Shown in pieces: positions 1 to 5,086 of a stretch of DNA of 5,628 bases. Made by a program: the position numbers and the translations under genes. Numbering within the stretch: position 1 is the stretch's first letter; the number at the start of each line of letters is the position of its first letter. The stretch lies in contig CAZTME010000072.1 in assembly GCA_964614795.1 (NCBI GenBank), positions 1 to 5,628 on the forward strand, given 5' to 3'. The notes below the pieces were generated by a model that was not told the DNA's origin, searched no databases, and saw only the letters and a program-made list of their open reading frames with translations. Source of the DNA: CAZTME01 sp964614795 (lineage in GTDB: Bacteria > Patescibacteriota > Microgenomatia > UBA1400 > PJMF01).

Positions 1-168
1 ACCCGCGATCAACGCTGGGCAATGGTTAGAATTTTGGAACGAATCGACTATTATTCAGCCATGAGACTAATTGGTCGGGATCGACTAAAACAACATTGGG
101 CCGAGCTCAAATCAAGTATTCGACCAGAACACATCAAGGATGCCTATGACTTCATGGTATCTAGATAA
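1..168 (+). CDS. Partial C-terminal end of a small helical protein, possible antitoxin partner of the DUF1814 gene
   Basis: Frame 1 is open from the window edge to a TAA at 166-168 and gives the last 55 residues of a protein whose start lies outside the window. The fragment is charged and looks wholly helical, with stretches such as RWAMVRILERIDYYSAMRLI, then GRDRLKQHW, and an SIRPEHIKDAYDFM ending. The following nucleotidyltransferase gene starts inside it (23-bp overlap), which suggests translational coupling. Short helical proteins of this style, with an ERV/ERI-Y motif followed by an RP-x-Y/F-F ending, are often found directly upstream of AbiEii/DUF1814 genes (for example DUF6922-like proteins), and I infer an antitoxin or partner role from that. 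The family assignment rests on general resemblance and context. It could also be an unrelated gene that merely overlaps the toxin gene. Confidence 0.6.
   Translation, partial: TRDQRWAMVRILERIDYYSAMRLIGRDRLKQHWAELKSSIRPEHIKDAYDFMVSR
136..140 (+). promoter_or_regulatory. Shine-Dalgarno site deciding the DUF1814 start
   Basis: AAGGA lies five bases before the ATG at 146. It abuts and overlaps the alternative ATG at 140, where it could not work as a ribosome binding site. This favours the 146 start over the slightly longer ORF. Confidence 0.55.
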
Positions 169-814
169 TTTGTATCCACTTCAAGAAAAGGTCTGCATGG
201 AAGTGATGCAGTCTAAAGGTTTACTCAATCTTTATCTAACTGGTGGTACCTGTCTATCCAGATGTTACCTAAATCACCGATATAGTGATGATCTAGATTT
301 CTTCTACCACGAACAAGATAAAAAAGAACAAATTAAGCAAATTCTTACCAATCTTAAGCATCAATTCACCGTTGACACTTTACAACTAAATACTCAAGAT
401 TGGAGCTTTCTTTCTATCAAAATTAACAATCAACTAAAAGTTGATTTTGTGAAAGATGTCGGCACTCACTTTGGCGAACTGTCAGAACATCAACTCTACG
501 CACCTATAGACAACTTGGATAATATCCTAGCAAATAAAATTTCGGCTATCATGGGAAGGGATGAGCCGAAAGATTTGGTAGATATCGTTGCCATTGCCTC
601 ATATCACAAAATTAATTGGCCAAAAATATTTACCGCAATCAACTCCAAAGCATCGGGAATCATGCCTCCGCTGGTAGTTAAACGTATGGAGGAATTTCCC
701 CTCACTTGGCTAAGTAGAATTAATTGGGTGAACTCTGCACCAGTAGCAATAGATTTTAGAATAAAACTTGATAAAATTGCAGAAGAAATGTTGAATTATG
801 AACAAAAAAATTAA
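146..814 (+). CDS. AbiEii/AbiGii-type nucleotidyltransferase (DUF1814), likely type IV toxin
   Basis: This 222-residue protein has the hallmarks of the AbiEii/DUF1814 (MenT-like) nucleotidyltransferase fold. An N-terminal helix precedes TGGT (residues 32-35), followed by the metal-binding SDDLDF (47-52) and a further conserved acidic position in KVDF (Asp100). The family's downstream block follows as NKISAIMGR (130-138) and KDLVDI (142-147), with Lys131, Arg138, Lys142, Asp143 and Asp146 in place. All expected motifs are intact, so the enzyme is probably active. Known family members transfer nucleotides to tRNA or other targets and block translation; a neighbouring antitoxin usually restrains them. 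The exact substrate here cannot be read from sequence. The gene overlaps the upstream partial gene by 23 bp and its 3' end overlaps a small hydrophobic ORF. The start at 146 is chosen for its AAGGA site; ATG 140 would add two residues. Confidence 0.88.
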   Translation: MTSWYLDNLYPLQEKVCMEVMQSKGLLNLYLTGGTCLSRCYLNHRYSDDLDFFYHEQDKKEQIKQILTNLKHQFTVDTLQLNTQDWSFLSIKINNQLKVDFVKDVGTHFGELSEHQLYAPIDNLDNILANKISAIMGRDEPKDLVDIVAIASYHKINWPKIFTAINSKASGIMPPLVVKRMEEFPLTWLSRINWVNSAPVAIDFRIKLDKIAEEMLNYEQKN

Positions 815-899
815 AAAAGGCTTTGCCATCTTTTTTGTGATCTTGATGATTTTAAGTCTATTGGGCAGCAGTTTGATTGGGCTGATTAGTTTGCTATAA
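798..899 (+). CDS. Putative 33-residue single-pass membrane peptide
   Basis: An ATG at 798 opens a 33-codon frame ending at TAA 897-899. It overlaps the last 17 bases of the nucleotidyltransferase gene in another frame. The peptide starts with a lysine-rich MNKKIKKG and continues with one uninterrupted hydrophobic run (AIFFVILMILSLLGSSL onward) to its end. This is the pattern of a small membrane peptide with a cytoplasmic basic N-terminus. No strong Shine-Dalgarno is visible (only GAAGAA well upstream), so expression may depend on coupling to the upstream gene. Function is unknown. Small basic-plus-one-helix proteins of this form are common in bacteria (DUF4044-like proteins are one example), but I do not claim homology. 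It may be a chance ORF, though such a clean basic-then-hydrophobic layout argues against that. Confidence 0.5.
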   Translation: MNKKIKKGFAIFFVILMILSLLGSSLIGLISLL

Positions 900-900
900 A
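873..900 (+). promoter_or_regulatory. Possible promoter for recG
   Basis: TTGATT (873-878) and TATAAA (895-900) are separated by 16 bases, a plausible sigma-70-type pair lying at the end of the small ORF. Transcription would start near 907 and give a leader of roughly 105 bases before the chosen recG start. The -35 is imperfect and AT-rich DNA yields such matches by chance, so this is tentative. Confidence 0.35.
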
Positions 901-1013
901 TACAAATCAGATACGTTGCAGATCAGGTTCTGTCACAAAATCACAACCCAATCCAGATGCCGAATCATATAAATCGTGGTTTTCGCCAAAAAAATTATTG
1001 CAAAGAATTTCCT

Positions 1014-3056
1014 ATGTACAGCCTAAATACACCACTGCGCTTTGTTAAAGGTGTTGGTCCGGCCAGAGCTCAACTTCTTGATCAAGCAGGCTTAAAAGTA
1101 GTTGCCGACATTTTACTCACCCTGCCTTTGCGTTACGAAGATCGATCTCAGGTTTTAAAAATTAATCTATTACCCATCAATCAAACTATCAGTGTTTCCG
1201 CTACGGTAATCAAAGTGAGAGAATCTTTTGCCAGAAAACGTTTTGTTTCAGCGGTTTTGAAGGACGATACAGGCTCAGTAAATGCTTTATGGTTTAATAA
1301 TAAATTTGTAGCCAAACAATTAAAAATTGGAGAAACCTACATTTTTAGCGGAAAGGTTTCTGTTAAAGGCACGTTAATTCAACCACAATTTGAATCGGGT
1401 TTTTTAGCGGAAGATGAACGTATTCATACAAGCAGATTAGTCCCTTTATATTCTTCAACACTACCATTGCCCGGTTCGGCTTGGCGCAGGCTTCTCAAAG
1501 AAATCACCGATCATTTGGACAAGACCGGTTTACAAAAAGAAGACCTGCTTTACCAAACCAGCCTGCGCCAAAAAACACCCTGCCTACCAATTCAAGAAAC
1601 TCTGCCGACTCTTCACTTTCCCTCATCGGAAACAACCGTCATCGAAGCTCGAGAAAGATTGGCCTTGGAAGAATTAATCCAACTCATTCAACACAGTCAA
1701 AATTTACAAGAACAATGGCAAAAACAAAAAACCGTTTTTCGTCTTCCCAAAATCTCACCCGAACAGATCATTTCCGAAAACTTACCCTTTCAACTTACTC
1801 AAGCTCAAAATAGATGTATTAATGAAATTTTAGATGATCTTCAACAAAAAAAACCTATGAATAGATTATTAATGGGCGATGTAGGTTCCGGCAAAACCAT
1901 TGTGGCCGGCATAGTTGCACAACATTTACTCAATCACGGCATTAACGTAGCGCTGGTGGCACCAACCAGGATATTAGCCGAGCAACATATTGCCTCGCTT
2001 CAAAAATCTCTACCCAATCTAAAAACCGAGCTAGTCACCGCTTCCTCAAATCACTCTTTAAAAAAATCCCCAAAATCATCATCAAAGCAACTTACACAAC
2101 CCACCTTATTTATTGGCACTCATGCCATTCTCAATAAATTAAATCAAGCTCAAGTAGGCTTGCTCATTTATGATGAACAGCACCGTTTTGGTGTGAGCCA
2201 ACGTTCACTAGCCGGCGAATTAAAAAAACAGCCACATTTACTAACTATGACAGCCACTCCCATTCCTCGCACGCTTTTACTAAGTATTTTTTCACATCTT
2301 AATGTTTCTCACCTGGATGAATTGCCGGCTAACAGATTACCAACCAAAACTTGGCTCTTAACCGAAAATAAACGCCTCAAACTTTATGACTGGCTTACAC
2401 AACAAATACAAACGGCTAAAGATTCACCTTTTCAAGCGATTTTTGTCTGTCCATTTATTAATGCTTCTCAGGCTGAAGGATTTGATCATGTCAAAGCGGC
2501 CGAACCATTATATAAAGAACTACGGAAACATTTCTCCAAAAAGATAAAAATTGCTCTTTTGCACGGCCAACAACAGAAACAAGAACAGCAAGAAATCATC
2601 GCCGACTTAAGAAATCATCAACTTGATATTTTAGTGACGACCACTATTGTGGAAGTAGGCGTGGATTTGCCTCAAGCCAGTTTAATTGTCATTGAGTCCG
2701 CGGAAAGATATGGATTGGCCAGCTTGCATCAATTGCGAGGCAGAGTAGGGCGGGCCGGGCAACAAGGTTTTTGCGCTCTATTTACTTCAGAAAAAATTTC
2801 TCCTCATGCACGCTTAAAACAATTTCCACACATCAATAACGGTCAAGAACTAGCCGAGCTGGATTTGAAAAATAGAGGAGCCGGTGATTTGTTTGGTTTT
2901 ACTCAAACCGGTTTTGATGAATTAAAGTTTGCCAGCTGGACAAATCTAACACTCATTCAACAGGCTAAAAATCTTGGCGAGAGCTTACCAAAAGATTGGC
3001 AAAGCATCTTACCAAGAAGGAAAGAATCACAGACTGCAAATATTTTGTCAAATTAA
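1014..3056 (+). CDS. recG: ATP-dependent DNA helicase RecG
   Basis: RecG remodels stalled replication forks and branch-migrates Holliday junctions in recombinational repair. The 680-residue product matches the family's usual length of about 680-700. The N-terminus carries the helix-hairpin-like KGVGPARAQLL and LPLRYEDRS that introduce the wedge domain. An OB-fold follows at about residues 59-115. The helicase core shows a Q-type motif (FQLTQAQ, 259-265), Walker A GDVGSGKT (288-295), the RecG-type DEQH box in YDEQHRFGV (from 386), TATPIPRT (413-420), TTTIVEVGVD (542-551) and motif VI QLRGRVGRAG (573-582). The C-terminal LKNRGAGDLFGFTQTG segment corresponds to the family's GEF/G block. An in-frame ATG at 957 would add 19 residues without homology-like character and has no Shine-Dalgarno, so 1014 is preferred, though its own site is weak. 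Oddity: the segment between motifs Ia and II is a Ser/Lys-rich run rather than the usual helix. Confidence 0.97.
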   Translation: MYSLNTPLRFVKGVGPARAQLLDQAGLKVVADILLTLPLRYEDRSQVLKINLLPINQTISVSATVIKVRESFARKRFVSAVLKDDTGSVNALWFNNKFVAKQLKIGETYIFSGKVSVKGTLIQPQFESGFLAEDERIHTSRLVPLYSSTLPLPGSAWRRLLKEITDHLDKTGLQKEDLLYQTSLRQKTPCLPIQETLPTLHFPSSETTVIEARERLALEELIQLIQHSQNLQEQWQKQKTVFRLPKISPEQIISENLPFQLTQAQNRCINEILDDLQQKKPMNRLLMGDVGSGKTIVAGIVAQHLLNHGINVALVAPTRILAEQHIASLQKSLPNLKTELVTASSNHSLKKSPKSSSKQLTQPTLFIGTHAILNKLNQAQVGLLIYDEQHRFGVSQRSLAGELKKQPHLLTMTATPIPRTLLLSIFSHLNVSHLDELPANRLPTKTWLLTENKRLKLYDWLTQQIQTAKDSPFQAIFVCPFINASQAEGFDHVKAAEPLYKELRKHFSKKIKIALLHGQQQKQEQQEIIADLRNHQLDILVTTTIVEVGVDLPQASLIVIESAERYGLASLHQLRGRVGRAGQQGFCALFTSEKISPHARLKQFPHINNGQELAELDLKNRGAGDLFGFTQTGFDELKFASWTNLTLIQQAKNLGESLPKDWQSILPRRKESQTANILSN

Positions 3057-3085
3057 ATTTGCCAAAAACAAGCAATTCAAAAAAA

Positions 3086-3144
3086 ACTTGTCGCGCAATA
3101 GGCACATGTCCCAAAAGAAACCGTGTTGTTATTGCGCGACAAGT
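3086..3144. repeat. Perfect 15-bp inverted repeat with 29-bp spacer (59-bp palindromic element)
   Basis: ACTTGTCGCGCAATA at 3086-3100 is the exact reverse complement of 3130-3144. A partial inner extension is possible: 3102-3105 can pair with 3123-3126, with one G-U pair. The arms are far more GC-rich at the core (GTCGCGC) than the flanks. On the + strand no T-run follows, so it is not a canonical terminator for recG. On the - strand the stem would be followed by a run of T (complement of A 3079-3085), but no - strand gene leads into it. It could be a bidirectional transcription or RNA-processing hairpin, a protein-binding palindrome, or a remnant of a mobile element with terminal inverted repeats. 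No clear target duplication is seen. Confidence 0.9.
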
Positions 3145-3176
3145 CTAATAAATACAATTAAACAAAAAAGCAGTGC

Positions 3177-3205
3177 TTGAGAGAATCAATTTTTAGTCGT
3201 ATAAT
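3177..3205 (+). promoter_or_regulatory. Near-consensus sigma-70-type promoter of the rpmF-nusB-acpP-rnc operon
   Basis: TTGAGA (3177-3182), a 17-base spacer and a perfect TATAAT (3200-3205) form a strong housekeeping promoter. Transcription should start near 3212 and leave a leader of about 48 bases before the L32 start. It shares the core CTTGAG, identical spacing and TATAATAC with the promoter before rpsP. Confidence 0.85.
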
Positions 3206-3259
3206 ACCTAACCTGCAATAAATTCAAACATCATCATTAATTAAAAAAGAAAGCATCAC

Positions 3260-3559
3260 ATGGGAGCCCTACCAAAGAACAAAATCACCAGAGCCGAAAG
3301 AGGCAAAAGACGTGCTGGTAACACACCTAATTTAACTAAAGATATCAATTCCAACACTGTGCCATTACACAAACAATCTTTAAGCAACGCCATGTTGGCA
3401 GATATGGGTTTTTCTCAAGAAAAAACCAATCGCACTGTTCACAAACGTCGATCCAGAGATAATGCATCAAGATTAGAACAACTTCCAGCTGATAACGCTC
3501 AACCCGCCTCGACTCGCAGTAACGTTAGCAATCAACATCGTGCCCAACACAAAGGTTAA
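3260..3559 (+). CDS. rpmF: Ribosomal protein L32 (bL32), cysteine-free form with a C-terminal extension
   Basis: bL32 is a small basic protein of the large ribosomal subunit. The N-terminus MGALPKNKITRAERGKRRAG is the typical L32 start, and NTPNLTKDINSNTVPLHKQS lines up with the zinc-ribbon region. The four zinc-binding cysteines are absent: the protein contains no cysteine at all, so this is a zinc-independent (C-minus) form like that of E. coli. At 99 residues it is much longer than the usual 55-65. Residues from about 52 to the end form an extra polar, Arg/Asn/Gln/Ser-rich tail that may contact rRNA or be disordered. The only ribosome-binding hint is AAAGAAAG before the ATG. It is the first gene after a strong promoter, and its last 20 bases overlap the longest nusB frame. 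L32 preceding nusB/acpP/rnc supports the assignment. Confidence 0.85.
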   Translation: MGALPKNKITRAERGKRRAGNTPNLTKDINSNTVPLHKQSLSNAMLADMGFSQEKTNRTVHKRRSRDNASRLEQLPADNAQPASTRSNVSNQHRAQHKG

Positions 3560-3980
3560 AACCGCAACAACTTACTCAGAAAAAACTCAAAAAACAGTGA
3601 GTAATTTTTCTAGCATTGATCCAAGACATAAAGATCGAGTGACGCGTTTTCAACATTTGTTCGCCTGGACTTTCACTCCGGAAAAACAACAATCTTCCCA
3701 ACTTACCAACGCACCAAAAATTATTCAAGACATTATTGCAAAGTTACCAACAATCGATGAGCAAATTCAAGCGGTGGCACCAGAATGGCCACTGGAGCAA
3801 ATGAATAAAATCGATTTAAGTATTTTACGAATTACTCTTTACGAGGCATTAGTTACGAAAACTCCCAAAAAAGTCTTACTTAATGAAGCCATAGAATTAG
3901 GGAAAGCATTTGGCACAGAAAATTCGCCGGCATTTATCAATGCGTCCTTAGCAAAAATTCTTCTTGAGGAAAAATCATAA
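3540..3980 (+). CDS. nusB: Transcription antitermination factor NusB
   Basis: NusB binds boxA RNA with NusE (S10) and supports antitermination and correct folding during rRNA transcription. The 146-residue frame shows the family's helical fold. DPRHKDRVTRFQHLFAW (about 27-43) matches the N-terminal NusB helix. NKIDLSILRITLYEAL (89-104) and KVLLNEAIELGKAFGTENS (111-129) followed by FINASLAKIL are the highly typical C-terminal block. The longest frame begins at a GTG (3540) inside the L32 gene, giving a 20-bp overlap. A second GTG at 3597 would shorten the protein by 19 residues and remove the overlap; homology starts only after it. Neither start has a recognisable Shine-Dalgarno, so the true start is open. 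Its place between L32 and the carrier-like gene/rnc fits a ribosome-biogenesis operon. Confidence 0.92.
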   Translation: MPNTKVKTATTYSEKTQKTVSNFSSIDPRHKDRVTRFQHLFAWTFTPEKQQSSQLTNAPKIIQDIIAKLPTIDEQIQAVAPEWPLEQMNKIDLSILRITLYEALVTKTPKKVLLNEAIELGKAFGTENSPAFINASLAKILLEEKS

Positions 3981-4078
3981 AATTTGATCAAAAAATTCCT
4001 TCTTCTCAAATAACGCTGATCAGGGTACACTTGGCGTGTGGTTTTCACGACTTCAACATAAATAAAGAAGAAAAAAAT

Positions 4079-4345
4079 ATGCCAACTCAAACCTCCGAAG
4101 ACATTCTTCACACTGTGTACGCCATCGTGGCGGATGTTACCAACACCGACCCTTCAGAATTGTGGTCGGAAGCTTTGTTAATAGAAGATCTTAACATTAC
4201 CGAAGATGCTATTCGCATAATTGTGCGTCAACTCAACAAAGAGTTTGACATTTCTCTTTCATTAACAGATATTCTTGAAGAAGCGGAGACCTTAACTTTA
4301 TTAGATTTAGCCACTTATGCCTCAGAAGAAGTCGAACTCGGATAA
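4079..4345 (+). CDS. acpP: Acyl-carrier-protein-like protein lacking the phosphopantetheine serine
   Basis: The 88-residue acidic, all-helical product has the size and pattern of an acyl carrier protein. EALLIEDLNITEDAIRIIV aligns with the canonical ..FVEDLGADSLDTVELV.., KEFDI matches EEFD/EFGI, and a terminal helix follows. In this alignment the DSL serine that carries 4'-phosphopantetheine is Glu42 (T-E-D in place of D-S-L), and no serine is near. It therefore should not be able to carry acyl groups in the normal way. Position next to rnc is the usual place for acpP in many bacteria, which supports the family call. A TTG at 4031 would extend the frame by 16 residues, but the ATG at 4079 with AAGAAG upstream is a better fit. 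A role as a protein-interaction module is inference; a distant helical protein of another family cannot be excluded. Confidence 0.65.
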   Translation: MPTQTSEDILHTVYAIVADVTNTDPSELWSEALLIEDLNITEDAIRIIVRQLNKEFDISLSLTDILEEAETLTLLDLATYASEEVELG

Positions 4346-5021
4346 CTCTCCAACCACTTTGCCACAGTTTAAAAATCCTGCACTTCTAGAAAAGGCTTTA
4401 ACTCATAGAAGTGCTTTAAATGAAGAAATTTCTTCGGCGCAAGAATCCAATGAGAGATTGGAATTTTTAGGTGATGCCGTTTTGGAACTCGTGGTCACTC
4501 GTTATTTGTTTGATTCATGCCCTCAAGAACCGGAAGGTATTTTAACCGCTTATCGTAGCGCTTTGGTTAAAACTACCACTTTGGCTCAACTGGCACAAAC
4601 ATTTGGACTGGGAGAAAAACTTTATTTAAGTCGTGGTGAAGAACGCTCCGGCGGAAGAACCAATCCCAGTTTACTAGCCGATACTCTTGAGTCAGTAATT
4701 GGCGCAATTTATTTGGATGCCGGTTTTAAATCGGCTGAGAGCTTTATTCTTTCTTGGCTACCCAACAGTTTTCAACAAGCCTTACAACAAAAACTCTACA
4801 AAGATGCCAAAAGTGAGCTTCAAGAAAGAGCTCAAGCGAAAAAATTGCCAACACCTCAATATCAAGTTCTCAGTGAAAGTGGTCCGGACCATGATAAAGA
4901 ATTCGAAATAGCCGTTTTGATAGGAGAAAAGGTTTATGGCAAGGGTATTGGCAAATCCAAACAAATTGCCCAACAACAGGCCGCTCAACAAGCCTTAACT
5001 CAATTGGAAAAGAGCGCTTGA
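4317..5021 (+). CDS. rnc: Ribonuclease III
   Basis: RNase III cleaves double-stranded RNA, notably precursors of 16S and 23S rRNA. The 234-residue protein has both standard domains. The catalytic domain contains NERLEFLGDAVLE (45-57) with acidic residues Glu46, Glu49 and Asp53, and ADTLESVIGAIYLDAG (121-136) with Asp122 and Glu125, so the metal-binding set is complete. The dsRNA-binding domain spans about 163-230, with GPDHDKEF and GKSKQIAQQQAAQQAL as its loop and helix signatures. Length is typical (about 220-240). The ATG at 4317 lies within the carrier-like gene (29-bp overlap); an in-frame TTG at 4359 is the only nearby alternative before the conserved FKNPALLEKALTHRS. No Shine-Dalgarno is visible, suggesting coupling. 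The TGA stop is overlapped by the -35 box of the next promoter. Confidence 0.97.
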   Translation: MPQKKSNSDNSPTTLPQFKNPALLEKALTHRSALNEEISSAQESNERLEFLGDAVLELVVTRYLFDSCPQEPEGILTAYRSALVKTTTLAQLAQTFGLGEKLYLSRGEERSGGRTNPSLLADTLESVIGAIYLDAGFKSAESFILSWLPNSFQQALQQKLYKDAKSELQERAQAKKLPTPQYQVLSESGPDHDKEFEIAVLIGEKVYGKGIGKSKQIAQQQAAQQALTQLEKSA

Positions 5022-5030
5022 GTTAAGCGC
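5014..5030 (+). repeat. Short hairpin over the rnc stop and the rpsP -35 box
   Basis: GCGCTT (5014-5019) and AAGCGC (5025-5030) are perfect inverted arms around a 5-base loop. No T-run follows, so a rho-independent terminator is unlikely. The hairpin covers the rnc stop codon and the -35 hexamer of the rpsP promoter, so it could be an operator, an mRNA 3'-end stabiliser, or chance. Confidence 0.4.
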
Positions 5031-5046
5031 ATTATCAAGGTATAAT
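5018..5046 (+). promoter_or_regulatory. Near-consensus sigma-70-type promoter of rpsP
   Basis: TTGAGT (5018-5023), 17 bases, then a perfect TATAAT (5041-5046). The predicted start near 5053 leaves a leader of about 34 bases with a clear Shine-Dalgarno. The -35 overlaps the last bases of rnc, so rpsP begins its own transcription unit with no spare space after the upstream operon. Confidence 0.85.
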
Positions 5047-5073
5047 ACGTGCCTTATCAACTAAAAAGTAATT

Positions 5074-5080
5074 AAGAGGA
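5074..5080 (+). promoter_or_regulatory. Strong Shine-Dalgarno site of rpsP
   Basis: AAGAGGA ends six bases before the ATG at 5087. It is the best ribosome binding site in the window and contrasts with the weak or absent sites of recG, nusB and rnc. It fixes the rpsP start. Confidence 0.75.
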
Positions 5081-5086
5081 AAAATT

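Noticed and set aside
957..1013. Upstream ATG for recG adding 19 residues
   Set aside because: No Shine-Dalgarno precedes it, and the added residues do not resemble a RecG N-terminus; the 1014 start gives the typical length.
3086..3144. Rho-independent terminator for recG
   Set aside because: The stem is strong, but the + strand continues CTAATAAATAC with no T-run, and the 29-base loop is much longer than in typical terminators.
3086..3144. CRISPR repeat or integron attC site
   Set aside because: There is only one unit, with no spacers, no second copy and no cas or integrase gene in the window.
2974..3180. 68-codon + strand frame across the recG end and the palindrome, with CCYC
   Set aside because: It overlaps recG for most of its first half, has no ribosome site, and its sequence shows no recognisable domain; it runs straight through the inverted repeat.
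3983..4023. Small palindromes TTTGATCAAA (3983-3992) and CTGATCAG (4016-4023) between nusB and the carrier-like gene
   Set aside because: Short GATC-centred palindromes of this length arise easily by chance, and they do not form a consistent repeated operator.
4031..4062. Promoter before the carrier-like gene (TTGGCG and CATAAA)
   Set aside because: The spacer would be 20 bases and both hexamers are poor; the gene is adequately served by the upstream operon promoter.
3839..4111. 90-codon - strand frame over the nusB end and the gap before the carrier-like gene
   Set aside because: It is antisense to well-conserved nusB coding sequence and has no ribosome site or domain features.
5019..5045. 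UGA read as a sense codon (as in Gracilibacteria/Absconditabacteria), extending rnc
   Set aside because: No in-frame TGA interrupts any gene in the window, and RNase III ends normally at this TGA, so the standard bacterial code is simpler.
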